NCBI RefSeq assembly: GCF_001457455.1
Contig: NZ_LN831026.1
Span: 2,294,001 to 2,358,000, forward strand
Source of the DNA: Corynebacterium diphtheriae
Lineage (GTDB): Bacteria > Actinomycetota > Actinomycetes > Mycobacteriales > Mycobacteriaceae
Reading direction: 5' to 3'
Length of the DNA stretch: 64,000 nt
Shown here one piece after another: positions 9,688-17,941 of this stretch. The number at the start of each line of letters is the position of its first letter. The first letter of the stretch is position 1. A model generated the notes under the pieces. It did not search any database. It was given only the letters and a program-made list of their open reading frames with translations, and had not been told where the DNA came from. Both the position numbers and the translations under genes were made by a program.

Positions 9688-10947
9688 TTACTTCTTTGGC
9701 TCGAGCACTTCCTTGCCCACGAATGGACGCAGTGCCTCAGGAACGATCACGGAGCCATCAGCCTGCTGGTTGTTCTCAAGGATAGCGACCAGCCAACGCG
9801 TGGTAGCCAAGGTACCGTTCAGGGTTGCTGCAGTGTGTGCCTTGCCAGACTCGTCACGGTAGCGGGTGCGCAGACGACGTGCCTGGAAGGTGGTGCAGTT
9901 CGAGGTCGAGGTCAGTTCACGGTAGGTGTTCTGGGTTGGAACCCATGCCTCGGTGTCAAACTTGCGGGCAGCAGAGGAACCAAGGTCGCCGCCGGCGACG
10001 TCGATAATGCGGTAAGGCACCTCAACAGCAGCCAACATCCCGCGCTCCATGTTCAACAGAGCTTGGTGCTGCGCAACAGCTTCTTCTGGCTTGCAGTAAA
10101 CAAACATCTCCAGCTTGTCGAACTGGTGCACGCGCAAAATACCGCGGGTGTCCTTGCCGTAGGAGCCCGCTTCACGACGGAAGCAGCTCGACCAGCCCGC
10201 GTACTTAATAGGACCATCAGACAAATCGATGATCTCATCCTGGTGGTAACCAGCCAACGCCACCTCGGAGGTACCCACGAGGTAAAGGTCATCACGCTCA
10301 AGGTAGTAGATCTCATCCGAGTGAGCACCCAAGAAACCGGTACCGGACATGACCTCTGGGCGGACAAGCACAGGTGGGATCATCAGCTGGAAGCCATTCT
10401 CGCGGGCCTTTTGCGCCGCAAGATTCAGCATGCCCAGCTGTAGGAATGCGCCATCGCCGGTGAGGTAGTAGAAGCGTGCACCACCAACCTTGGTGCCGCG
10501 TTTGACGTCGATAAGCCCAAGCGACTCACCAAGATCGAGGTGATCCTTTGGCTCGAAATCAAAGGTACGTGGAGTGCCTACGTGCTCCAAAACGATGTAG
10601 TCATCCTCGCCACCAGCTGGGGCATCGGTAACAACGTTGCCGAACAGCATTTGGATCTCGTTGACCTTGGCCAACGCTTCAGCCTCGGCCTCCTCCGCCG
10701 CCTTCACGCGGGACTTCAGCTCGTTAGAGCCCTCCAGCAAAGCGGGACGCTCTTCTGGGGAGGCCTGGCTAATCTTCTTGCCAAAGGCCTTGTGCTCGGC
10801 GCGCAGGTCGTCGGCAGACTTAATGGCCTCGCGGCGCTTCTCGTCAGCCTCGAGGAGCTGATCCACCAGAGCTGGGTCTTCGCCACGAATGCGCTGGGAC
10901 TCGCGGACGACATCAGGGTTTTCGCGGAGGAACTTTAGATCAATCAC
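9688..10947 (-). CDS. serS: Seryl-tRNA synthetase
   Basis: This class II synthetase charges tRNA-Ser. Residues 1-105 form the long antiparallel coiled-coil arm typical of SerRS, rich in Glu, Arg and Ala. The catalytic core has motif 2 ([14 protein letters not shown]) and motif 3 near [13 protein letters not shown]. The length of 419 residues is standard. The start is GTG at 10947; TAGTGT lies 7 nt upstream with no ribosome-binding site, so the mRNA is probably leaderless. The gntR gene is divergent, 124 bp away. Confidence 0.97.
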   Translation of the reverse strand: MIDLKFLRENPDVVRESQRIRGEDPALVDQLLEADEKRREAIKSADDLRAEHKAFGKKISQASPEERPALLEGSNELKSRVKAAEEAEAEALAKVNEIQMLFGNVVTDAPAGGEDDYIVLEHVGTPRTFDFEPKDHLDLGESLGLIDVKRGTKVGGARFYYLTGDGAFLQLGMLNLAAQKARENGFQLMIPPVLVRPEVMSGTGFLGAHSDEIYYLERDDLYLVGTSEVALAGYHQDEIIDLSDGPIKYAGWSSCFRREAGSYGKDTRGILRVHQFDKLEMFVYCKPEEAVAQHQALLNMERGMLAAVEVPYRIIDVAGGDLGSSAARKFDTEAWVPTQNTYRELTSTSNCTTFQARRLRTRYRDESGKAHTAATLNGTLATTRWLVAILENNQQADGSVIVPEALRPFVGKEVLEPKK

Positions 10948-10954
10948 AAAACTT

Positions 10955-10960
10955 ACACTA
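10955..10960 (-). promoter_or_regulatory. -10 box of leaderless serS
   Basis: TAGTGT is placed 7 nt before the GTG start, as expected when the start codon is also the transcription start. No clear -35 box is visible. Confidence 0.5.
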
Positions 10961-11071
10961 CCGCGTTCCTGAGTTAAGAGGGTGGTTCGGACCGCCCCAG
11001 ACCCCGCAATGGTTCAAAGATCACACCAGAAACCCTCGCTGGTTATGACCACTCACAGTATGCTCATACCT

Positions 11072-11818
11072 ATGGTCGACACTCTCCTGGAGTTGCCCGC
11101 CAGGACCCTGACTGACGGAACCAGCACTCCAAAACACCAGCAACTCAGGGAAATTCTCGAAGAACTCTGCCGCACCCAGCTCAAACCTGGCGACATGCTC
11201 CCCGGCGAACGCGCCCTAGAGGAGCAATACGGAGTTAGCCGCATCACGGTACGGCGCGCCATCGGCGACCTCGTTGCCACCGGCCAACTGCGACGCAGCC
11301 GCGGCAAAGGCACCTTCGTTGCCCAAGCCCCCATGATTACTCGGCTGCAGTTGGCGTCGTTTAGCGACGAAATGGCCGCCCGCAAGATCGAAGCCTCCAG
11401 CAAGATCCTCGCATCCTCATGGTCTTCACCCAGCGCCGTCGTCCACGAATTTTTCGGCACCGAACAAGGCACCCCGCACACCCACCTCGTGCGCGTCCGC
11501 CTCGGCGGCGGCAAACCATTTTGCATTAACGACGCCTGGTACAACTCCGCCATCGCACCTGACCTGCTCGAAAACGACGTATATAAATCCGTCTACTCCA
11601 TCCTTGAGCAGAACTACGGCGCATCTATTACCGGTGCCGAACAAATCACCACTGCGGTGGCCGCCACCCCAGAAACCGCGCGGATTCTCGGCGTGGATGT
11701 CGGCGAACCACTACTGAAGGTGGAACGCCACGCACACGCAGGAGAAAACCCCATCGAGTGGTGTTCCTCGCTCTACCGCACCGACCGCTTCGCGTTAAGG
11801 ACGTTTATCACGAAGTAG
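11072..11818 (+). CDS. GntR-family regulator with UTRA effector domain (HutC/FarR type)
   Basis: The N-terminal winged helix carries the GntR pattern (LREILEELC, PGERALEEQYGVSRITVRRA), followed by a UTRA ligand domain to the C-terminus. It probably represses genes in response to a small metabolite that cannot be named. The frame opens earlier at 10982, but I prefer ATG 11072 (248 residues): TATGCT at 11059-11064 lies 7 nt before it, no ribosome-binding site precedes the upstream ATGs, and the resulting length is normal. The TAG stop at 11816-11818 is also the first half of the next gene's putative -10 box. Confidence 0.88.
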   Translation: MVDTLLELPARTLTDGTSTPKHQQLREILEELCRTQLKPGDMLPGERALEEQYGVSRITVRRAIGDLVATGQLRRSRGKGTFVAQAPMITRLQLASFSDEMAARKIEASSKILASSWSSPSAVVHEFFGTEQGTPHTHLVRVRLGGGKPFCINDAWYNSAIAPDLLENDVYKSVYSILEQNYGASITGAEQITTAVAATPETARILGVDVGEPLLKVERHAHAGENPIEWCSSLYRTDRFALRTFITK

Positions 11819-11821
11819 TAT
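11816..11821 (+). promoter_or_regulatory. -10 box overlapping the gntR stop codon
   Basis: TAGTAT has the gntR TAG stop as its first three bases and is followed by 7 nt and ATG 11829. A leaderless transcript for the Septum_form-like gene could start here in addition to read-through from gntR. Confidence 0.45.
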
Positions 11822-11828
11822 GGGCGAA

Positions 11829-12821
11829 ATGAGTTCGAAAAAGGTTGCAGGTTTTGCAGGTGTGGCTGCTCTCGTAGTGGCTAGCGGCGTAGGCGCGTAC
11901 ACGTACACGGCCTCGCAACACGCCAACGCGCCCCACCCGCAGACCTCAACGTCTAGCGCACCAGCCGCCTCCGTCGGGTCGTTTACCAGCGCTGACGCTG
12001 GCGCATGCCTGACATGGGCAGATAACGGCGGCAAAGTATCCAAGTTCGAACAAACCGATTGCGCAAGCGAGCACCGCTTCGAGGTGTCCTCCCGCGAGGA
12101 CCTCAACGCCTACCCATCCAAGGAGTTTTCCAACAACGCCGCCAAACCAGACCTGACCCGCCAAGCGCAGCTGCGTGAAGAGCTTTGCCTCAGCCCCACC
12201 TTGCAGTACTTGGGTGGCACCTATGATCCGCTGGGACGTTACTCAATTGCGTCGATTCTGCCGCCGCAGGATGCGTGGGAAAAAGGTGACCGCACGTTGC
12301 TATGTGGTGTGCAGGCCACGGATGATTCCGGCAAGGTGATCATCACCTCTGGTAAGGCCGCTGAGCAGGATCAGTCCCGCATTTTTGGTGCTGGGCAATG
12401 CCTGCTGATCGACGCCGCCAAGGCCACCCGCGTGGTCGATTGCCAGCAGGATCACCAGCTAGAGATCACCTCAGTAGTAGACCTCCAACCGGTATTCCCA
12501 CAGGTCATTCCGTCAATTGAGGATCAAGACAACCACCTACAACAGGTGTGCACTCAGGCAGCCCGCGACTACCTTGGTGGCGACGACCCCCTCTACTACT
12601 CAACCTTGCAGCCCTTCTGGACTACCCTGCCCGATAATTCTTGGTCAGGTGGTTCCCACAGCGTGAACTGTGCACTCGTGTTCGGCCAAGAGGACGGCAA
12701 CTTCGGGGTGCTGCACGGCACCGCCAAGCACGGTTTTACTATCAACGGCCAGCCCCCTGCGCCTCGCCCCGAACGTGCTCCGATTGTCAACCCCGAGGTG
12801 CTCGAAGGCACGGCTCCTTAA
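11829..12821 (+). CDS. Membrane-anchored exported protein with Septum_form-like domains
   Basis: An N-terminal membrane segment (residues about 6-24) anchors a largely extracellular protein. Two similar modules follow, each with cysteines in the pattern ACLTW...DC..EHRFEV and QCLLID...DCQQDHQLEI, which resembles the Septum_form family of actinobacteria. The role is unknown; a link to the envelope or septum is inference from the family name. An ATG three codons earlier (11820) is possible, but TAGTAT at 11816-11821 lies exactly 7 nt before ATG 11829, which favours a leaderless start there. The C-terminus is proline-rich. Confidence 0.75.
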   Translation: MSSKKVAGFAGVAALVVASGVGAYTYTASQHANAPHPQTSTSSAPAASVGSFTSADAGACLTWADNGGKVSKFEQTDCASEHRFEVSSREDLNAYPSKEFSNNAAKPDLTRQAQLREELCLSPTLQYLGGTYDPLGRYSIASILPPQDAWEKGDRTLLCGVQATDDSGKVIITSGKAAEQDQSRIFGAGQCLLIDAAKATRVVDCQQDHQLEITSVVDLQPVFPQVIPSIEDQDNHLQQVCTQAARDYLGGDDPLYYSTLQPFWTTLPDNSWSGGSHSVNCALVFGQEDGNFGVLHGTAKHGFTINGQPPAPRPERAPIVNPEVLEGTAP

Positions 12822-12827
12822 AGCATC

Positions 12828-13175
12828 ATGGTTGAGATTTCCCACGAGGAGTTTGAAACGCTTGTCGACGAAGCCCTCGCCGCCATCCCCGATCCCGTCG
12901 CCGACCGAATTACCAACCTTGCGTTTCTTATCAGCGACTATGCCGAGGAGTCCTCCTATATCCTCGGCCAATATCACGGGGTTGCGCTAACCGAGCGCAC
13001 CTTTGATCACACCGGTTTTCTACCCGATACCATCACGATTTATCGCGAAGCCCTCAAGGATTTTTGCAGCTCCCGCGAAGAACTGGTCGAGCAAGTACGT
13101 GTAACGGTTATGCACGAGATCGGCCACTATTTTGGGCTCGATGAGGACGATCTGCACCGCCTTGGCTACGCCTAA
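12828..13175 (+). CDS. Small zinc metallopeptidase (Zincin_1 / DUF1025 family)
   Basis: This 115-residue protein carries HEIGH at 96-100, inside RVTVMHEIGHYFGLDEDDLH. The pattern, including the downstream acidic residue, is that of the short zincin-like proteins near the ends of many actinobacterial operons. There is no signal peptide, so it is probably cytosolic. Substrates are unknown. It begins 6 bp after the Septum_form-like gene and is probably translated from the same mRNA. Confidence 0.85.
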   Translation: MVEISHEEFETLVDEALAAIPDPVADRITNLAFLISDYAEESSYILGQYHGVALTERTFDHTGFLPDTITIYREALKDFCSSREELVEQVRVTVMHEIGHYFGLDEDDLHRLGYA

Positions 13176-13237
13176 ACCCTTGTACAATTTGTATCCTTCG
13201 CGAGCGTAAAATGGGGTAGTTCGTTGCCGCAAAATGG

Positions 13238-13243
13238 TATCCT
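13238..13243 (+). promoter_or_regulatory. -10 box of the leaderless DUF4143 ATPase gene
   Basis: TATCCT lies 6 nt before ATG 13250 and no Shine-Dalgarno sequence is present. Confidence 0.5.
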
Positions 13244-13249
13244 TTAGGG

Positions 13250-14497
13250 ATGAAATACCAGCTTAGAGCCATTGATAATCAGCTCGATGAAATGCTTCAA
13301 TTTTCCGGAGCAATTGCGGTCGAAGGCGTAAAAGGAGTGGGGAAAACAGAATCAGCAATTCGGCGCAGTGAACATCTACTGCAATTAGACCGCGCCGGTG
13401 ATCGTCAGCTTCTTGAAGCCGATCCAGAATTTAGAAGTTTTTCTACAGGCACCATCCTCATCGATGAATGGCAAAGAATGCCTGAATGCTGGGATTTTGT
13501 TCGCAGAGGCGTTGATGCGCAGCGCACACCAGGGCGATTTTTGCTGACTGGTTCTGCAACGCCACAAGCAGGAATAGATACCCACAGTGGAGCAGGCCGT
13601 ATCCTTTCTATCCGCATGCGACCCATGGCGCTTTTTGAGCGAAGAGAACACTCCGCCACTGTAAGCTTGGCTGATCTTTTTCTTGGCAATGCCCCTATTA
13701 GCGGAACGACAGATTTAACGCTTAACGACTATGTCTCAGAAATCGCACGAAGCGGTTTTCCAGGGTTTAATGAACAGCCACAACGCGCCATCAACGTGGA
13801 TTTGGACTCTTATATTGAAAGAATCGTTGATCGGGATCTCCCTGAGCAGGGGTACAACGTGCGCAATCGAGCAGGACTTTTAGGATGGATGCGCGCGTAT
13901 GCTGCAGCATCGTCAACCACCATGAGCTATTCAGAAATCCTTAATGCTGCTACTCCAGGCGAAAGCGATAAGCCAGCCCGCAAAACTGCTGCACTATATC
14001 GCAGTAAGTTGACTGAGATTTGGATGCTCGACGAGGTTCCGGCATGGGATTTTGTACGATCGCCGCTTGCTGGACTCGCACAAGCACCAAAACACCAATT
14101 GGCTGATCCTGCCTTTGTCCTTCGTCTTTTAGGAGTACCAGCTAATCGTCTGGTTACAGAGCGTTATCGCCATTTTTTGGGCCCACTATTTGAATCATTA
14201 GCTACATTAAGCGTTCGAGTCGCCGCGGAATCACAATTTGGTTCCGTTAGGCACCTGCGTACTCGACGCGGAGACCATGAAGTTGATCTCATTGCGTCGA
14301 ATCAAGACGGCGATCTTGTAGCTATCGAGGTAAAGCTCACCGCTGATGTGAAAAATAACGATGTCGCACATCTTCACTGGTTAAAAGAACAACTGCCGGA
14401 TGATGTGGTCGATATGGTTGTTCTGACAACTGGCAACCGCGCATATCGACGTAGCGACGGAGTCGCCGTGGTGCCGTTAGCACTATTCGGCGCCTAG
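13250..14497 (+). CDS. AAA ATPase with C-terminal DUF4143 nuclease-like domain
   Basis: The N-terminal ATPase core has a Walker A box GVKGVGKT (26-33) and a Walker B-type IDEW (71-74), followed by a GSAT sensor segment (TGSATPQ). The C-terminal part is of the DUF4143 type and has a restriction-like motif, GDHEVDLI then AIEVK. Members are common in bacteria and archaea as solitary, often mobile genes without a settled function. The gene is solitary here, more A/T-rich than its neighbours, and its 3' end overlaps the convergent histidine phosphatase gene by 15 bp. Horizontal acquisition is likely. Confidence 0.85.
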   Translation: MKYQLRAIDNQLDEMLQFSGAIAVEGVKGVGKTESAIRRSEHLLQLDRAGDRQLLEADPEFRSFSTGTILIDEWQRMPECWDFVRRGVDAQRTPGRFLLTGSATPQAGIDTHSGAGRILSIRMRPMALFERREHSATVSLADLFLGNAPISGTTDLTLNDYVSEIARSGFPGFNEQPQRAINVDLDSYIERIVDRDLPEQGYNVRNRAGLLGWMRAYAAASSTTMSYSEILNAATPGESDKPARKTAALYRSKLTEIWMLDEVPAWDFVRSPLAGLAQAPKHQLADPAFVLRLLGVPANRLVTERYRHFLGPLFESLATLSVRVAAESQFGSVRHLRTRRGDHEVDLIASNQDGDLVAIEVKLTADVKNNDVAHLHWLKEQLPDDVVDMVVLTTGNRAYRRSDGVAVVPLALFGA

Positions 14498-15127
14498 CTC
14501 CGCCCCTGCCCAGGTAATCAGCTTCCACTGGCCGTATTCTCCGGTCGGGTCGATGACGATGGTGGAGGTGTTGTCGATGTAGTGCTGGAGTGCGAAGTCT
14601 GCGGTGACGTTGGTGCCAAAGCGGGTGACAATGCGCATGGCTGCGCCGTGGCTCACGATCAGGTGGTCGCCGTCGTGAGTGGCGAGTTCTTCGAGTATGG
14701 GGCGCATACGTTCTACTACTTGGCCTGCGGTTTCACCGTCGGGCATGGCTGCGCTGCGGTCACCGTTCATCCAGCTGTGGAGGGCGTGGGTGTATAGGTC
14801 GTGGGAGTGGCTGTCGGTGTTGCCTTCGATGGATCCGGCGTCGATTTCGCGGAGATCGGCGTTGATGCTGAGCGGGATGGTGCCCGGCGCGATTCCGAGG
14901 GTTTCTTCGTAGGATTTGAGCACTGCCACTGCTGTTTGCTGGGTGCGGATGGCAATGGAGCAGGTCACGGTGCGGATGTCTCGGCTCAGTGTTGCGAGAC
15001 TGCGGCCGGCGTCGTCGGCTTGGGTGCGGCCGATAACGCTGAGTTCGGCGCCTGGGGGCCTAGTGTCGAGGACTTTTGCGGCGTTGGCAAAGGTGCGCCC
15101 GTGGCGCATGAGGATGAGACGTCCCAA
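14483..15127 (-). CDS. Histidine phosphatase family protein (phosphoglycerate mutase-like)
   Basis: RHG at 8-10 carries the phosphorylated histidine, and a second conserved histidine lies in SHGAAMR. This is the branch-2-like core of the superfamily; the substrate is not predictable. The open frame runs back into pheA, but homology begins at LILMRHGR. I chose TTG at 15127 because AAGGAAA lies 5-6 nt upstream, giving 214 residues. It follows pheA by 26 bp and is probably co-transcribed with it. Confidence 0.85.
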   Translation of the reverse strand: MGRLILMRHGRTFANAAKVLDTRPPGAELSVIGRTQADDAGRSLATLSRDIRTVTCSIAIRTQQTAVAVLKSYEETLGIAPGTIPLSINADLREIDAGSIEGNTDSHSHDLYTHALHSWMNGDRSAAMPDGETAGQVVERMRPILEELATHDGDHLIVSHGAAMRIVTRFGTNVTADFALQHYIDNTSTIVIDPTGEYGQWKLITWAGAELGAE

Positions 15128-15153
15128 GGTTGTTTCCTTATTTCTCTTTCTGA

Positions 15154-16056
15154 TTAGGCACCGTTGCGGGCGGCTTCTACCCATGCGGATGCGGCCTGGG
15201 CGACGGTGGGGTCGACTGCTGTGACGGGTTGGCCGGAAATGGCTGGCCACGAACCGATAAATTTTAGCGCGTTGCACCGTGGGTAGAGTGCTCGGAGTGC
15301 TTCGGCGACGTTGAGGTCGTCGATATGCCCATTGATGTCCACGTGGAATCGGTAGGTTCCTAGGCCTTCTTCGATGGGGCGGAATTCGATTCGGGTGAGG
15401 TCTACGCCGCGCATGGCGAATTCGGAGAGTGCGCCGACGAGGCTGCCGGGTTCGTTTTTGAGCGTGAATACTACGGAGGTGCGGTCGTGGCCGGTGCGTG
15501 GGGTCGGGGTGTCGGCGTGTCCGACGAGGACGAATCGGGTGCGAGCGCCGGTGACGTCGGCAACGCCGTCGGCGATGATGTTAAGACCGTACACGTCAGC
15601 GGCGCGGGCGGGGGCTGCGGCAAAGTCCACGATTTTTTCTTTGGCCATGCGGGCGGCTTCGGCGTTGGAGGATGCGGGGACGAATTCGGCTGCGGGTGCG
15701 TTGGCGGCAAGCCAAGTTTTTACCTGTTGGTAGGCCACGGGGTGGGTGGCAAAGCGGCGTAGGGGTGCGCCGGTGCGCTGCATGATGGCGAAGGCGATGG
15801 GGAGGTCGAGTTCGTGGAAGATGCGCACGCCGTCGATGGTGGCGAGTGCGTCGAAGGTAGGGGTGACGGGGCCGTCGACGGAGTTTTCGATGGCAACGCA
15901 GGCGTAGTCGGCTTGTCCTGCGGCGACGGCGGCGATCGCTTCGCGGGGGTTGGTGGCCGCAATAGTGTCGACGGATTCTAGTCCGAGGCGGGTGGCGAAT
16001 TTCCACAATGCGGCTTCGGTGAATGTTCCTTCTGGCCCGAGATAGGCAATCCTCAT
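15154..16056 (-). CDS. pheA: Prephenate dehydratase
   Basis: PheA converts prephenate to phenylpyruvate in phenylalanine synthesis. The N-terminus AYLGPEGTFTE, the segment SVDGPVTPT and ARTRFVLVGH (with the conserved TRF) mark the catalytic domain. Residues about 195-270 form an ACT regulatory domain for phenylalanine feedback. The 300-residue monofunctional form without chorismate mutase is normal for actinobacteria. TAGAGT lies 7 nt before ATG 16056, so the mRNA is probably leaderless. The amidase gene is divergent with only 35 bp between the start codons. Confidence 0.95.
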   Translation of the reverse strand: MRIAYLGPEGTFTEAALWKFATRLGLESVDTIAATNPREAIAAVAAGQADYACVAIENSVDGPVTPTFDALATIDGVRIFHELDLPIAFAIMQRTGAPLRRFATHPVAYQQVKTWLAANAPAAEFVPASSNAEAARMAKEKIVDFAAAPARAADVYGLNIIADGVADVTGARTRFVLVGHADTPTPRTGHDRTSVVFTLKNEPGSLVGALSEFAMRGVDLTRIEFRPIEEGLGTYRFHVDINGHIDDLNVAEALRALYPRCNALKFIGSWPAISGQPVTAVDPTVAQAASAWVEAARNGA

Positions 16057-16063
16057 GCGTCTT

Positions 16064-16084
16064 ACTCTATCTGGCCGGTAAGGT
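16064..16084. promoter_or_regulatory. Back-to-back leaderless promoters of pheA and the amidase gene
   Basis: On the minus strand TAGAGT (16069-16064) lies 7 nt before the pheA ATG. On the plus strand TAAGGT (16079-16084) lies 7 nt before the amidase ATG. Each promoter's -35 region must fall inside or beside the other gene's start, so their firing may be mutually exclusive. Confidence 0.5.
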
Positions 16085-16091
16085 ATTCGTC

Positions 16092-17228
16092 ATGCCTATC
16101 CATGAGCAGATTGATCTCCTTGCAGCACAGGTGGCTCAGATGTCTGCTTCAGATCACGGTTTTTGTTATTTTGATGCGGATGCCGCCCATGAGCAGGCAG
16201 AGCATGCGCGTGGGCGGTTGTCGGGGTGGATTATCCCGGCGAAGGATTTGTCTGATGTGGCTGGTATGCCCACGACGTTCGGTTCGCATTATCGGGTAAC
16301 ACACCCTGATAAAACGGATGCGTTTGTGGCACGGTTTATGGCTGAGGGTGCGGTGGTGCCGGGTAAGAGTCTGACACCTGAGTTGGGGTTGACTGCCTAT
16401 ACGGAGCCGGTGGGTCAGCCAGCGCCGGTGTTTGAGGGGCATACGCCTGGTGGTTCTTCTGGTGGTGCTGCTGTGATGGTGGCTCGTGGTTTGGTTCAGG
16501 CTGCGCATGGTTCTGATGGTGGGGGTTCGTTGCGGGTTCCTGCTGCGTGTTGTGGGTTGGTGGGTTTTAAGCCGCCGCATAATACGGCGGGTGCGGTGCC
16601 GGTGACGCAGGGTTTTCTTACGCGCACGCTTGCCGACGCTGCCTTCCTCCACGCCATAACCCCAGTTCGCCGTCCGTTGCGGGTGGGAGTATTAACGCAG
16701 CCGGTTCATGCTGAGGTAGAAGTTGCGGACCCGATGCTGGCGGCGGTGGATGCTGCGGCTTCTGCGCTGTCGCGGGCGGGCCATCAGCTGGTTGAGGTGC
16801 AGCGCCCGTATGGGGATGCGCCATTTGCGGCGTTTTCTGACATTCTTGCGTTGCGCTCTGCCAAGATTCATGGACAGGCGTCGCCGTTGGTGTCGTGGCT
16901 GCGGGATCGTGGTGGCCGCATTGGGGGGCGTCGAAAAGCGGAGGCGATAGCCGAATTTTTGTCGGTGCGCGCGCAGCTTTTTGCCGCCTGGGACGTCGAC
17001 GCAGTGCTCTCCCCTGTGTTGGCCTTCGACCCGCCCGCGGTGGGCTACTTTTCGGCGATGTCCCCTGAGCAGGATTTTCATGCCCAAACCCAGTGGACCC
17101 CGTGGGCCACGATGTTCAACATGTCTGGGGCGGCGGCGCTCAGCATGCCGTATGCGGGGCGCAACATTCACCTCGGGGCGCTTCGTTGCAGCGTACCGGA
17201 GCTTTTCGGATTGGCAGGTGACTTGTGA
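16092..17228 (+). CDS. Amidase signature enzyme
   Basis: The amidase-signature catalytic triad is visible: K51 in IPAKDLSDVAG, the cis-serine in GGSSGGAA, and the nucleophile in GSDGGGSLRVPA. This family hydrolyses carbon-nitrogen bonds of amides; the substrate is unknown. At 378 residues it is shorter than GatA-type enzymes (about 480), and no gatB or gatC is adjacent, so a GatA role is unlikely. I chose ATG 16092 over an earlier in-frame start inside pheA because TAAGGT lies 7 nt before it. The stop overlaps the next start (GTGA). Confidence 0.9.
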   Translation: MPIHEQIDLLAAQVAQMSASDHGFCYFDADAAHEQAEHARGRLSGWIIPAKDLSDVAGMPTTFGSHYRVTHPDKTDAFVARFMAEGAVVPGKSLTPELGLTAYTEPVGQPAPVFEGHTPGGSSGGAAVMVARGLVQAAHGSDGGGSLRVPAACCGLVGFKPPHNTAGAVPVTQGFLTRTLADAAFLHAITPVRRPLRVGVLTQPVHAEVEVADPMLAAVDAAASALSRAGHQLVEVQRPYGDAPFAAFSDILALRSAKIHGQASPLVSWLRDRGGRIGGRRKAEAIAEFLSVRAQLFAAWDVDAVLSPVLAFDPPAVGYFSAMSPEQDFHAQTQWTPWATMFNMSGAAALSMPYAGRNIHLGALRCSVPELFGLAGDL

Positions 17229-17941
17229 ATACTCGCCGGCTGCGTTACGAGGTCGCGCTCGTCCTCGCCTTGACCTTCGGTATGGCAGGGCTGCGCTCCA
17301 TTTTCACGCTTATCGACGCCCTCTCCGCCCCACTGAACACCCAAAGCGTGACGCTCAACGCCCCACGCGCCACCGCCGCCTGGCTCGACTTCGCCCTCCA
17401 ACTATGCGGCGCTGCCACCATCATGACGTGGGGATTACTTGCCCTCTTCCTCCTCGGCGAACGCCTAGAAAAACCTCGAGGCGCCGACTTTAGCTGGGGT
17501 GTGGGCCTGGCCGCCCTCATCGGAATCCCAGGCCTTGGATTCTACTATGCGGCGGTTCACCTCGGGCTAAGCAAAGAAGTTATCCCCTCAACACTGGAAC
17601 ACTTCTGGACCATCCCCGTTTTGCTGCTGTTTTCTTTCGCCCACGCCTTCGCCGAAGAAATCGTCGTGGTCAAATGGCTGAGCACAAGGCTCAACCAACT
17701 CGGCCACGGCCTTATTTTCACCTTGGTGGTCAGTGCCCTTTTGCGAGGCAGCTACCACCTCTACCAAGGCGTTTCCGCAGGTATCGGCAACGTGATCATG
17801 GGGCTTATCTATGGCTGGTTTTATCTGCGCTACCGCCCCACATCCATCTGGCCACTGATCATCGGCCACTTCCTTATCGATGCAGTCGCATTTGTCGGCT
17901 ATACGCTTGCCACGATGCTCAACATCAACGTTTCTTGGTAA
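17225..17941 (+). CDS. CPBP-family intramembrane metalloprotease homologue
   Basis: About six to seven membrane segments. The CPBP motif appears as AEEIVVVKWL (motif 1 glutamates), then RGSYHLYQG (with the motif-2 histidine) and GHFLIDAVAF (motif 3). The second half of motif 1 usually has an arginine (EExxxR); here the position is occupied differently, so activity is uncertain. The GTG start overlaps the amidase stop. The 3' end overlaps norB, read convergently, by 17 bp. Family members act in prenylated-protein processing or bacteriocin self-immunity; no such partner is seen here. Confidence 0.8.
   Translation: MNTRRLRYEVALVLALTFGMAGLRSIFTLIDALSAPLNTQSVTLNAPRATAAWLDFALQLCGAATIMTWGLLALFLLGERLEKPRGADFSWGVGLAALIGIPGLGFYYAAVHLGLSKEVIPSTLEHFWTIPVLLLFSFAHAFAEEIVVVKWLSTRLNQLGHGLIFTLVVSALLRGSYHLYQGVSAGIGNVIMGLIYGWFYLRYRPTSIWPLIIGHFLIDAVAFVGYTLATMLNINVSW

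Noticed and set aside
16092..17228. The amidase as GatA of the tRNA-dependent amidotransferase
   Set aside because: It is too short and has no gatB or gatC beside it.
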